Origin: Ferranicluibacter quercicola
Lineage (GTDB): Bacteria > Pseudomonadota > Alphaproteobacteria > Rhizobiales > Rhizobiaceae
Direction of reading: 5' to 3'
DNA: 64,000 bases
Assembly (NCBI RefSeq): GCF_021168455.1
Contig: NZ_JAJOZR010000003.1
Span: 124,001 to 188,000, forward strand
Shown here piece after piece: positions 28,535 through 36,491 of the stretch. The notes beneath the pieces are model-generated. The model was not told the DNA's origin and made no database searches. It worked only from the letters and a program-made list of their open reading frames with translations. The position numbers and the translations under genes are program-made. The first letter of the stretch is position 1; every line of letters begins with the position of its first letter.

Positions 28535-29566
28535 TCAGTTCGTCAGGTCGTAGGGAACACGATAGCCGCTCGTCTCCAGCCAGGCGATCAGGGCCTTGGG
28601 CTCGTCGGTCTGGATGATCGTTGCACCGCGATCGATCCAGAAGCCCCAGCTTTCGCGCGGCTTGCCCTCGATAACGGCGCGCTCGTCCCCGCGGCCACCG
28701 GCCTGCATGCCGGGTTCACGGTTGACGATCGTGTAGGTGTTGACCCACTGGTGCCAGTTGCCGCGGATTGCCGCCGCACGGGCTTTTGCGGAAAAGAGCA
28801 CCCCGCCATCCTCCGTCTGCGGTGCGCCGTCGGCATGCCAGTGGACGAGTTCCGCGGCCGGCGCGCCGAAGGGTGCGATCGCCTTTGCCATGAACGCCGG
28901 GTCGTGCACCGCATCGTCGGCGAGGATGGGCAGAAAGGTGATATCGGGACCGATGGCGGTCATCAGCGCCTTGGCGTCGGCGACGCGCCTGTCGTTCCAG
29001 AGGTTTTCCTTGACGAGGATCTGCTCCGCCATGCCGAGGCGGCGGGCGAGCGCGGCGACCTCCGGCAGGATGTCCGGCGTCAGCTTGTTGTCGATGTTGA
29101 CGAGGATACGGCCGCGCGTCTCGATCAGGGCCTGCTCGAGCGTCGGCACCGTTTCGTCCGTCGCATGACCATCGGCCTCCACCACGAGGCGGCAGGTTTT
29201 CAGCACGGCCAGCGGCGTCGCGCGGGTCTCGCCCCGGCAGGTCGTGGTGCGATCCAGAAAATCGTCGTGCATGAGGATCAGCGTGCCGTCAGAGGATTTG
29301 CGAACGTCGAGTTCGATCATCTCGGCACCGAGCGCGATGGCGTTGCGGATCGCATCGAGCGAATTCTCCGCCCGGATCATGCGGCCGTTTTCCTTCCAGC
29401 CGGTCCGGTGCGCGACGACCATGATGTGGCTGCGCCAGGCATTGGCATTCTTCAACCGATCGAGAATCTGAGAGGTTCGCGTCGTCTCTATCGCCCGGGC
29501 GGGAAAGGTCGCGGCCACGGCAAGACAGCCAGCGAGTGCGGAAATGAGGAGACCGGTCCAGCGCAT
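28535..29566 (-). CDS. Secreted glycerophosphodiester phosphodiesterase
   Basis: 343 aa with a signal peptide (LLISALAGCLAVAATFPARA). The GDPD catalytic set is visible: AHRTGWKE (His53 region), AENSLDAI, the ELDVRKSSDGTLILMHDD block with its metal Glu/Asp and second His, and LDRTTTC. It probably hydrolyses glycerophosphodiesters to glycerol 3-phosphate in the periplasm, which could supply phosphate. The C-terminus keeps the family TDEP motif (IIQTDEPKAL). It lies about 100 bp downstream of the DUF4174 gene on the same strand. Confidence 0.9.
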   Translation of the reverse strand: MRWTGLLISALAGCLAVAATFPARAIETTRTSQILDRLKNANAWRSHIMVVAHRTGWKENGRMIRAENSLDAIRNAIALGAEMIELDVRKSSDGTLILMHDDFLDRTTTCRGETRATPLAVLKTCRLVVEADGHATDETVPTLEQALIETRGRILVNIDNKLTPDILPEVAALARRLGMAEQILVKENLWNDRRVADAKALMTAIGPDITFLPILADDAVHDPAFMAKAIAPFGAPAAELVHWHADGAPQTEDGGVLFSAKARAAAIRGNWHQWVNTYTIVNREPGMQAGGRGDERAVIEGKPRESWGFWIDRGATIIQTDEPKALIAWLETSGYRVPYDLTN

Positions 29567-29666
29567 CGTGCAAGCCCTTTGGACGGTTGCGGGTCCACTG
29601 GGCTTAGAATCCGGCCGTGACAGCGCCGTGAAGCTGCGATGACGGAAGCATGAAGTGTTGTGGGGC

Positions 29667-30098
29667 TTAGCGGGACGCTTCGTTGGCCCGCATCGGCATG
29701 CTGTCGATCAGGCCGAAGAGCCGATCGGGCGTCACGGGCGCCACGGCCCGCAGCTTGATACCGCCATCTTTGCCGACGAGGATCGCCGTGAACCGGCCGT
29801 TCCGGTCAATGCCGGCGTCCGTGCGAAGCTCTCGCGCCGAGACCGAAGCCGCCGTGCCGAACACCGGGTTCACGCTGTCACCGAGAACCTCGAGGACGAC
29901 CATGTCGCGGTCTGCGAGAGCCTTCGTCTCCCCGGCAAGAAGCCGCCTCTGTTCTGCGACACCGGGATCTCCAGGGTTTGAGAAGACGATGAGCACGCGG
30001 TTCTTCCAGCCGAAGGCATCGAGACCCGCGGCGCTGGCGCCCGATGTGGCGGTGGCGGCGAGAAGGGCAAGGGCGACCGTCTTGAAACTGCGGATCAT
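29667..30098 (-). CDS. DUF4174 domain secreted protein
   Basis: 143 aa. Signal peptide (TVALALLAATATSGASA) followed by a single small alpha/beta domain with DUF4174 features: GLDAFGWKNRVLIVFS at the start, then FTAILVGKDGGIKLR and the end LFGLIDSMPMR. The fold is thioredoxin/peroxiredoxin-like, but I see no CxxC pair. AAGGAG lies seven bases before the ATG. It is downstream of mntH on the same strand. Function unknown. Confidence 0.88.
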   Translation of the reverse strand: MIRSFKTVALALLAATATSGASAAGLDAFGWKNRVLIVFSNPGDPGVAEQRRLLAGETKALADRDMVVLEVLGDSVNPVFGTAASVSARELRTDAGIDRNGRFTAILVGKDGGIKLRAVAPVTPDRLFGLIDSMPMRANEASR

Positions 30099-30173
30099 CG
30101 GGGATCTCCTTCACGCGATGAACGCCGCGCCAAGGCGCGACGTTCCTTCACATCCCCGTCAGCGTGCGTGCGA

Positions 30174-31541
30174 TCAGGCGATGAACGTGTCGTAGAGCAG
30201 CTTGATGTTCAGCACGACGATGATCGTGGCGACCAGCCAGGCGAGCGCTCCGACCCAGCGGGCAACCACGAAGGTGCCCATCTTTTCCCGGTTGGTAACG
30301 AAGCTGACGAGCGGGATGACCGCGAAGGGGAGCTGCATGGAGAGCACGACCTGGCTCAGCACCAGCAGTTCGGCCGTGCCGCGTTCGCCATAGAGATAGG
30401 TGATGACGACGACGGGTACGATGGCGATGCCGCGGGTGATGAGGCGACGGGCCCAGTTGGGAATCGTCAGCCGCAGAAAGCCTTCCATGACGATCTGGCC
30501 GGCAAGCGTCGCCGTGACGGTGGAGTTGAGACCGGAGGCGAGCAGCGCGACGGCAAAGAGCGTCGAGGCGATGCCGAGGCCCAGCAACGGCGAGAGAAGC
30601 TCGTAGGCCTGCTCGATTTCCGCGACCTCGGTGCGGCCGTTGGCATGGAAGACGGAGGCTGCGACGATGAGGATGGCGGCATTGATGAACAGCGCCAGCA
30701 TGAGCGCAATGGTGCTGTCGAGCGTCGCCCACTTGATGGCCTCGCGCTTGCCCGGCTCTGTGCGCTCGAACTTGCGTGTCTGGACGATGGAGGAGTGGAG
30801 GTAGAGATTGTGCGGCATGACGGTAGCGCCGATGATGCCGATGGCGATGTAGAGCATGGCCGGATTGGTGACGACCTCCGTCGAGGGCAGGAAGCCCTGC
30901 AGGACGGCGGCGATCGGAGGGGCCGCTGCCGCGATCTGCACGATGAAGCAGAGGGCGATGATGCCGAGCAGCGCCATAACGAAGGCTTCCAGGAAGCGGA
31001 AGCCCTTCTGCATCAGATAGAGAAGCAGGATGGCGTCGAGCGCGGTGATCAGCGCGCCGGCGATCAGGGGAATGCCGAACAGCAGCTTCAGCGCGATCGC
31101 CGTGCCGATGACCTCCGCAAGGTCGCAGGCGATGATGGCGAGTTCGCAGGCGATCCAGAGCACGAAGCCGACGGGCTTCGGATAGGCATCGCGACAGGCC
31201 TGCGCCAGATCCCGGCCCGTGGCGATGCCGAGACGCGCGGCCAGCGCCTGCAGCAGAATGGCCATGAGGTTGGAGAGAAGAATGACGGTGAGCAGCGTGT
31301 AACCGAACTGGGCGCCGCCGGCGATGTCGGTCGCCCAGTTGCCGGGGTCCATGTAGCCGACCGACACCATATAGCCGGGGCCGACGAAGGCCAGAAACCG
31401 CCGGAACCATGTGCCGCCGGTGGGCACGGCGACGGTCGAATGCACATCGGCGAGACTCTGGCGCCCCTCCTCTTCGGAATGGTTGAACCGCCAGCTGGAG
31501 CGGGTCTCACGCTGGTTCAAGGAAAGGTCGGGGGTGGCCAT
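30174..31541 (-). CDS. mntH: Nramp-family Mn2+ transporter MntH
   Basis: 455 aa, about eleven helices. Nramp signatures are intact: DPGN at 65-68 (GYMDPGNWATD) in helix 1 and MPHNLYLHS in helix 6, which hold the metal. It imports Mn2+ (and Fe2+) using protons. Upstream and divergent is mntR, so manganese-dependent control is likely. The N-terminal 45 residues are a charged cytoplasmic tail. GGAG precedes the ATG by about ten bases. Confidence 0.95.
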   Translation of the reverse strand: MATPDLSLNQRETRSSWRFNHSEEEGRQSLADVHSTVAVPTGGTWFRRFLAFVGPGYMVSVGYMDPGNWATDIAGGAQFGYTLLTVILLSNLMAILLQALAARLGIATGRDLAQACRDAYPKPVGFVLWIACELAIIACDLAEVIGTAIALKLLFGIPLIAGALITALDAILLLYLMQKGFRFLEAFVMALLGIIALCFIVQIAAAAPPIAAVLQGFLPSTEVVTNPAMLYIAIGIIGATVMPHNLYLHSSIVQTRKFERTEPGKREAIKWATLDSTIALMLALFINAAILIVAASVFHANGRTEVAEIEQAYELLSPLLGLGIASTLFAVALLASGLNSTVTATLAGQIVMEGFLRLTIPNWARRLITRGIAIVPVVVITYLYGERGTAELLVLSQVVLSMQLPFAVIPLVSFVTNREKMGTFVVARWVGALAWLVATIIVVLNIKLLYDTFIA

Positions 31542-31597
31542 CGGGGCAGTCTCCGGATGCGGAAAGACGTCAATGTCGGAAAGCTAGGGCAGGTCCG

Positions 31598-31621
31598 AAC
31601 ATTATGCAATATGCTATATTT
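31598..31621. promoter_or_regulatory. Candidate MntR operator between mntH and mntR
   Basis: An AT-rich island in a GC-rich region. Read on the minus strand it is AAATATAGCA, TATT, GCATAATGTT: an imperfect dyad resembling the ACATAGC half-sites of the E. coli MntR box. It lies 57 bp upstream of mntH. The match is imperfect, so confidence is low. Confidence 0.4.
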
Positions 31622-31786
31622 CATCGATCTTGCTTTTTTCTGCAGTGCGGCGGTTTGGCCGCAACGCGGGAATTGTGGCGGTGGAAGAGCGGAGAAAGCC
31701 ATTCGGCAAAAACCGGCTTGCATGCTAGACACGCAAAACACGATGCCATGCCCATCCGGCATGCAAGCTGAAAGGATCAGGAATAC

Positions 31787-32236
31787 GTGGCGCGCCGAAC
31801 CATTCCCCGCGCGGATCCCCTTCCGGACGCCGACATTCACTCCGAGGGCTTTCGCCAGACACGGGAAGCACGGCGCGGCGCTCTGGTCGAGGACTATGTC
31901 GAACTCATCGCCGACCTGATCGATGACGGCAACGAGGCGCGCCAGGTCGATATCGCCGCGCGTCTCGGCGTGGCGCAACCGACTGTCGCCAAGATGCTCG
32001 CGCGGCTGGCGGCGGACGGCCTCGTCTCGCGCAAGCCCTATCGCGGCGTGTTCCTGACGGAAGCCGGGCAGAAAATGGCAGCCGAAAGCCGCGAGCGTCA
32101 CCAGACGGTGGAGCAGTTCCTGCGGTGCCTCGGCGTCAGCCCGGAGACGGCGCGCATCGATGCCGAGGGCATCGAGCACCATGTCAGCGACGAGACGCTC
32201 GCCGCCTTCCGCCGCCTGATTGCCGACCGCTCCTGA
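31787..32236 (+). CDS. mntR: Manganese-responsive regulator MntR (DtxR family)
   Basis: 149 aa. It closely follows the E. coli MntR pattern: HSEGFRQTREARR, EDYVELIADLI, then the winged helix EARQVDIAARLGVAQPTVAKML and VSRKPYRGVFLTEAG, and the short dimerisation/metal region with EGIEHHVSDET. With Mn2+ bound, it represses mntH. The start is GTG 31787, behind AAGGATCAGGA. It is divergent from mntH, with 245 bp between. Many rhizobia control mntH with the Fur-like Mur instead, so a local MntR is of note. Confidence 0.93.
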   Translation: MARRTIPRADPLPDADIHSEGFRQTREARRGALVEDYVELIADLIDDGNEARQVDIAARLGVAQPTVAKMLARLAADGLVSRKPYRGVFLTEAGQKMAAESRERHQTVEQFLRCLGVSPETARIDAEGIEHHVSDETLAAFRRLIADRS

Positions 32237-32254
32237 CGCAGGCTGTCTTCGGCA

Positions 32255-33349
32255 TCAGAGCCCGAGACATGACAGCATGATGAAGGTGGCGAACAGCACG
32301 AAATGGGTCATGCCTTCGATGGCGTTGGTCTCGCCGTCATTGAGGTTGATGGCGGCGACGATCAGCGTGATGGTGATCATGACCGTCTGCACCGGCGTCA
32401 TCGCCATGATGAACGGCTGGCCGGTGTAAAGCGCAATGGCCTCCATGACCGGCACGGTGAGAATGACCGTCGACAGCGACGCACCCAGTGCGATGTTGAC
32501 CACCGACTGCATGTGATTGGCGAGCGCCGAGCGCATGGCCGTCATGATCTCGGGCGCGGCGGAAATGGCGGCGACGACGATGGCGGCGAGAACCGGCGGC
32601 GCGCCGGTGCCCTCCAGGCCCGTATTCAGCAGCGTCGACATGATTTCCGCGAGAACGCCGATGACGACGATGCCGAACACCAGGATGCCGATCGAGAGCG
32701 CCGTGCTCTGGGGCGCCTCGACAGGGCCGCCGGCGCTCTCGCGGCGCGTCTTGGGGTAGCTGTAGCTGAAGAAATAGCTGTGCGCGCCGACCTGCATGCG
32801 CAGGAACAAGGCGTAGAGCATGATCATGGCGACGATGGTGAAGCCGGAATAGAGGTGCCACTTCGCCTGCGGTACGAATTCCGGCACGATCATGGAAATG
32901 CTCATGGCCGTGAGAATCATCACGCAATAGGTGCGACTGGAATCGTCGTTATAGGGCTGTTCGCCATGCTTCAGCCCACCCAGAAGGGCGGCTATGCCGA
33001 GAATGCCGTTAATATCCAGCATGACGGCGGAATAGATCGTGTCGCGCACCAGGGTCGGCGAGCTCTCCGGCGAGCGCATCATGATTGCGAGAATGACCAC
33101 CTCGACCAGAACGGCCGACAGCGTCAGGATCATCGTGCCATAGGGATCGCCGACCTTGGTGGCGAGGATTTCCGCATGGTGCGCCACCCGCATCGAGGCG
33201 AGGATGATGGCCGCGATAAGGAACACGGCGCCGGCGAGCGAGGCCACCTGCCCCATGCCGATCAGCGTGTGCTCGGCGGAAAAGCCGGCGATACCCGCCG
33301 CGATGGCAACGAGGATGAGCCGCTCTGAGCGGATGAGGGTGAAGAGCAC
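32255..33349 (-). CDS. Calcium:proton antiporter (ChaA/CAX-like)
   Basis: 364 aa, about eleven helices, two repeats of the cation/Ca2+ exchanger fold. The alpha repeats are GTMILTLSAVLVEVVILAI and AAISAAPEIMTAMRSALAN, with the acidic residues used for Ca2+ or Na+. It probably exports Ca2+ or Na+ against protons. The start is GTG 33349, with GAGG four bases before it. It ends 18 bp from the mntR stop (convergent). Confidence 0.88.
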   Translation of the reverse strand: MLFTLIRSERLILVAIAAGIAGFSAEHTLIGMGQVASLAGAVFLIAAIILASMRVAHHAEILATKVGDPYGTMILTLSAVLVEVVILAIMMRSPESSPTLVRDTIYSAVMLDINGILGIAALLGGLKHGEQPYNDDSSRTYCVMILTAMSISMIVPEFVPQAKWHLYSGFTIVAMIMLYALFLRMQVGAHSYFFSYSYPKTRRESAGGPVEAPQSTALSIGILVFGIVVIGVLAEIMSTLLNTGLEGTGAPPVLAAIVVAAISAAPEIMTAMRSALANHMQSVVNIALGASLSTVILTVPVMEAIALYTGQPFIMAMTPVQTVMITITLIVAAINLNDGETNAIEGMTHFVLFATFIMLSCLGL

Positions 33350-33543
33350 GGCGCCTCGCTCGTCTGGATGCTGGATTCGGCCCGGTCGGCCTGAAGGGGT
33401 CGGAAAATGCAAGTATAGGTGCCGGGACACGCATTTCAATAAAAGTGCCGCGCGTGATAAACCAAGGATTATTTTCCTCGCGTTCTTTACTTGATGCTGA
33501 TTTTTGGCTAGTGTCCTGCCGGATAGAGGAGAGGCTCCGCTTC

Positions 33544-33576
33544 CCCGGTCACGTGTCATGCGGACACGTGACCGGG
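33544..33576. promoter_or_regulatory. Perfect 14-bp inverted repeat, candidate operator
   Basis: CCCGGTCACGTGTC (33544-33557) and its exact reverse complement (33563-33576), loop ATGCG. Each arm contains CACGTG. It lies 28 bp before the start of the S24-family regulator, where an autoregulatory operator or an mRNA hairpin could sit. There is no U-run after it, so it is not an ordinary terminator. Confidence 0.7.
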
Positions 33577-33604
33577 ACACCGAGATTACCAGGATACCGG
33601 GACG

Positions 33605-34264
33605 ATGCTGTCACATGAGCGTATCTGGCATGCGATAGACGCCTTGGCGGAGCGGCATCAGATGTCGCCGTCGGGACTTGCCCGGCGTGCCGGCCTCGAT
33701 CCGACCTCGTTCAACAAATCCAAGCGCCAGTCCGCCGACGGACGTGAGCGCTGGCCCTCCACCGAATCCATCGCCAAGGTTCTCGACGCGACGGGCTCGA
33801 CCATCGGGCAGTTCATGGAATTCCTGCGGCCGGACGGCGGCAAGGGCTCGAACGGCGTGGAGACTCTGGCGTCGTCCAACGCCATTCCGCTTCTCGGCTT
33901 CGCCCAGGCGGGCGCCGGCGGCTTTTTCGACGATGGCGGCTTTCCCGCAGGTCAGGGCTGGGATGTGGTCGATTTTCCCGCGGCCGGCACCAAGGCGGGC
34001 GTCTATGCGCTGGAGATCCAGGGCGACAGCATGCAGCCGCTCTATCGGGATGGCGATGTGCTGATCGTGGAGCCGGGCGCGCAGGTTCGCCGCGGCGACC
34101 GCGTCGTCGTCAAGACCACCGAAGGCGAGGTCATGGCCAAGGTGCTGATGCGGCAGAGCGCGCGCGGCATCGATCTCCACTCCCTCAATCCCGAACATCC
34201 GAACCGCAGCTTCGACCTCTCCGAGGTGGAGTGGATCGCCCGGATCATCTGGGCGAGCCAGTAG
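33605..34264 (+). CDS. S24/LexA-like transcriptional repressor (CI type)
   Basis: 219 aa. An N-terminal helix-turn-helix (about 8-70: LARRAGLDPTSFNKSKRQ) and a C-terminal S24 serine peptidase fold. The dyad is Ser142 in GDSMQPL and Lys179 in VMAKVL, 37 residues apart, as in LexA (Ser119, Lys156). An Ala-Gly pair that could be the self-cleavage site is at 102-103 (FAQAGAGG). No phage genes are nearby, so it looks like a chromosomal stress regulator. A 33-bp perfect inverted repeat lies just upstream. Whether it self-cleaves is not known. Confidence 0.9.
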   Translation: MLSHERIWHAIDALAERHQMSPSGLARRAGLDPTSFNKSKRQSADGRERWPSTESIAKVLDATGSTIGQFMEFLRPDGGKGSNGVETLASSNAIPLLGFAQAGAGGFFDDGGFPAGQGWDVVDFPAAGTKAGVYALEIQGDSMQPLYRDGDVLIVEPGAQVRRGDRVVVKTTEGEVMAKVLMRQSARGIDLHSLNPEHPNRSFDLSEVEWIARIIWASQ

Positions 34265-34277
34265 GACCGTTTTCCTC

Positions 34278-35021
34278 ATGCATCGTTTTCTGCTCCGCAT
34301 CGGTGGTCCCGCGCTCTGCGTCGTCCTGACCCTCGGCCTGCTTCTGACGGGCAAGTCGGCGATCACGGGCGAAGAGAGCACGGCTGCGCCGGACATGACG
34401 CTGGAGACACCCGATCTCGGCGATGTCCCGACGATCGGTGAAGATCCTGACATCGGCGATATCGTTCCCGCCGATCCCGGGGCGGAGCCGCTGCCGTTTT
34501 CGCCCGAGGCGCCGCAGCCGGGCGGCGGTGTGACGCCGGGCCCCGTTCCAGAGCCGCCGCCGGCAGCCGGAGCGCTCCCCAGCGCCACGCTCGTCGATCC
34601 GGCAACGCTGGAGGAGACCATTCTCCGGCATCCCGTCGCTCTGTCGGCCGGCCTGGTCGATTTCGAGGGGCGGACGATCCAGATCGCGGGCGTCAAGCCG
34701 CAGTCGGTCGAGCGGATCTGCCGTGCGACGACGGGGGACTGGCCGTGCGGCACCATTGCCCGCACCGCCTTCCGCAACTTCATCCGCGCCCGCGCCTTTA
34801 CCTGTCAGACACCGAAAGGTGGGTGGAGCGGAACGGCCACCGCGCGGTGCACGATCGGCACCGATGACCCCGCCCTCTGGCTGGCCCGCAATGGCTGGGC
34901 GGAGGTGGAGGGAGACGATACGGCCCTGACCGCTGCGGTCGCATCCGCGAAGACCACATCGAAGGGCTTCTATCGCAGCGGCACGGAGCCCTCGGCGCCG
35001 TCGGCCGAGCCTGCGCCTTGA
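34278..35021 (+). CDS. Thermonuclease-like (SNase-fold) secreted protein
   Basis: 247 aa. Signal peptide or anchor (ALCVVLTLGLLLTGKSA), then a long acidic, proline-rich linker to about residue 105, then an SNase-like domain: AGLVDFEGRTIQIAGVKP, CGTIARTAFRNFI, ATARCTIGTDD, LARNGWAEV and SAKTTSKGFY. This resembles rhizobial thermonuclease-family proteins, but the Arg/Glu/Arg catalytic set of staphylococcal nuclease is not clearly complete, so activity is doubtful. It begins 13 bp after the S24 regulator and is probably co-transcribed. Confidence 0.72.
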   Translation: MHRFLLRIGGPALCVVLTLGLLLTGKSAITGEESTAAPDMTLETPDLGDVPTIGEDPDIGDIVPADPGAEPLPFSPEAPQPGGGVTPGPVPEPPPAAGALPSATLVDPATLEETILRHPVALSAGLVDFEGRTIQIAGVKPQSVERICRATTGDWPCGTIARTAFRNFIRARAFTCQTPKGGWSGTATARCTIGTDDPALWLARNGWAEVEGDDTALTAAVASAKTTSKGFYRSGTEPSAPSAEPAP

Positions 35022-35130
35022 TGGCGTTCACAGGGGACGGCCTGCTGCTGGAACGCCGCAGGATCGGTGGATGTCTTGCAACGGGGCGGCTGCGACCATA
35101 CGTGCGGAGCGGATGAACCCCGGAGATCGC

Positions 35131-35541
35131 ATGTCCCAAACCTTAAGCCACCAGGAAGCCCTGATCCACGTCATGGTCATGATGTCGGCGGTGGACAGCG
35201 CCATGAGCGACGAGGAGCTGGAGCGGATCGGCAAGCTCTGCCGCATCCTGCCCGTCTTCGACGACTTCGAGGAAGAGGACCTCGTGCCCGTGGCACAGCG
35301 CTGCGCGACCTTGCTGTCGGCACCGGAGGGGCTCGATATTCTGCTGGAACTGGTGCGCGAGGCGCTGCCGCCGCGTCTGTTCGAGACGGCCTATGCGCTG
35401 GCCGTCGATATCGCGGCCGTCGATCTCACCGTCCGAACCGAAGAGCTGCGGCTCCTCGCCTTGCTGCGCGACCGTCTCGGCCTCGACAAGCTCGTCTGCG
35501 CCGCCATCGAGCGGGGTGCACAGGCGCGTATGCGCCACTGA
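35131..35541 (+). CDS. TerB-family (tellurite resistance-like) protein
   Basis: 136 aa, all helical. The TerB pattern is VMVMMSAVDSAMSDEELERI near the start and YALAVDIAAVDLTVRTEELR in the middle, each with the acidic residues that bind metal in TerB. GGAG lies six or seven bases before ATG 35131; an ATG at 35113 is possible. No other ter genes are near, so tellurite resistance is not implied; it is better seen as a TerB-fold protein. It converges on the solute-binding protein gene. Confidence 0.85.
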   Translation: MSQTLSHQEALIHVMVMMSAVDSAMSDEELERIGKLCRILPVFDDFEEEDLVPVAQRCATLLSAPEGLDILLELVREALPPRLFETAYALAVDIAAVDLTVRTEELRLLALLRDRLGLDKLVCAAIERGAQARMRH

Positions 35542-35560
35542 AAGTGCGCTTCGTGCGCGA

Positions 35561-36439
35561 TCAGTAGATGCCCGTCGGGAAATATCGCAGGTAGATTTCA
35601 TTCAAGCGGCCGCTGCGGGACAGCTCCAGAAGCGCGTGATCCAGCGCCTGCGTCAGGGCCGGATCGCCCTTCCGGTTCATGATCGCCAGACCTTCGCCAA
35701 GGAAGTGCTCGGAGACATAAGCGCCATCGACGAGCCTGCAGCAGGCGGCCGCATCGGGCGAGGCTGCCCAGAAGGACAGCTGCATCCCGTCCGAGAAGAC
35801 CGCCTCCACCGCGCCCGTCTTCAGGGCCTGAAGCATGGCCGCGCGATCGGGAAAGGCCTGCGCCGTGGCTGCGGGAAAGAACGCCTTGAACATGGCCTCG
35901 TGCGTCGTGCCCGCGACGACGCCGACCCGCTTTGCCAGGAGTGCGGGGAGGTCGGTTTTGGCGACCGTTCCCGGCGGGGTCCGCGCGGCGAAGCGGGCGG
36001 GGAGACGCAGGAACGGCCGCGTGAAGGCAAAGCGCTGACGAAGCGCGTCCGTCATATCGACGCCGGCCAGCACAGCCTCGCCCTGTCCCTCCTCCAGCGC
36101 CGGCTGAAGCTCCTCAAAGGTCACCGCCTGTATCTGACACTTCGCCTCGATCTCCAGAACCCGGCAGATTTCGCGGGCGAGATCGACATGGAAGCCGGAG
36201 AGCTTCTGCGACTGGTCGATGAAGTTGAACGGCGGAAAATCGACGGTGGTCAGGAACCGCAGGCGTGCAAGCCCGCTGAGATCGGGCTTTGCGATCCGCT
36301 CGCGGGCGTCGAAGGACAAAGGCAGTTCGCGCACCGGTTCCGCCGCGTGCACTGCAATATTTCCTATCCAGACCGCCGCAAAGATGATTAAGATCATCCT
36401 AATGATCGGCTGAATTGAGACGTTCCGTATCATTCTCAT
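35561..36439 (-). CDS. Amino-acid-type periplasmic solute-binding protein (orphan)
   Basis: 292 aa. An N-terminal signal (IIRMILIIFAAVWIGNIAVHA) and a type II periplasmic-binding fold: FLTTVDFPPFNFIDQSQKLSGFHVDLAREI, then DMTDALRQRFAFTRPFLR and RVGVVAGTTHEA. No permease or ATPase gene is adjacent, so it may be a sensor or ligand-binding partner rather than part of a transporter. I chose ATG 36439 because the signal peptide starts there; ATG 36493 has a better AGGA site but overlaps the divergent glycosyltransferase gene. The gap to that gene is only 52 bp. Confidence 0.82.
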   Translation of the reverse strand: MRMIRNVSIQPIIRMILIIFAAVWIGNIAVHAAEPVRELPLSFDARERIAKPDLSGLARLRFLTTVDFPPFNFIDQSQKLSGFHVDLAREICRVLEIEAKCQIQAVTFEELQPALEEGQGEAVLAGVDMTDALRQRFAFTRPFLRLPARFAARTPPGTVAKTDLPALLAKRVGVVAGTTHEAMFKAFFPAATAQAFPDRAAMLQALKTGAVEAVFSDGMQLSFWAASPDAAACCRLVDGAYVSEHFLGEGLAIMNRKGDPALTQALDHALLELSRSGRLNEIYLRYFPTGIY

Positions 36440-36491
36440 CAAATTCCGGCTTCCGGTCTTCACGGCCGACGCTGTCTGCGACGAGGTGTTC

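Noticed and set aside
33605..35541. Prophage remnant led by a CI-like repressor
   Set aside because: Only the repressor is phage-like; the neighbours are chromosomal-type genes with normal codon use and there are no attachment repeats.
35131..35541. Tellurite resistance island
   Set aside because: A lone TerB-fold gene with no terZ, terC, terD or terE partner.
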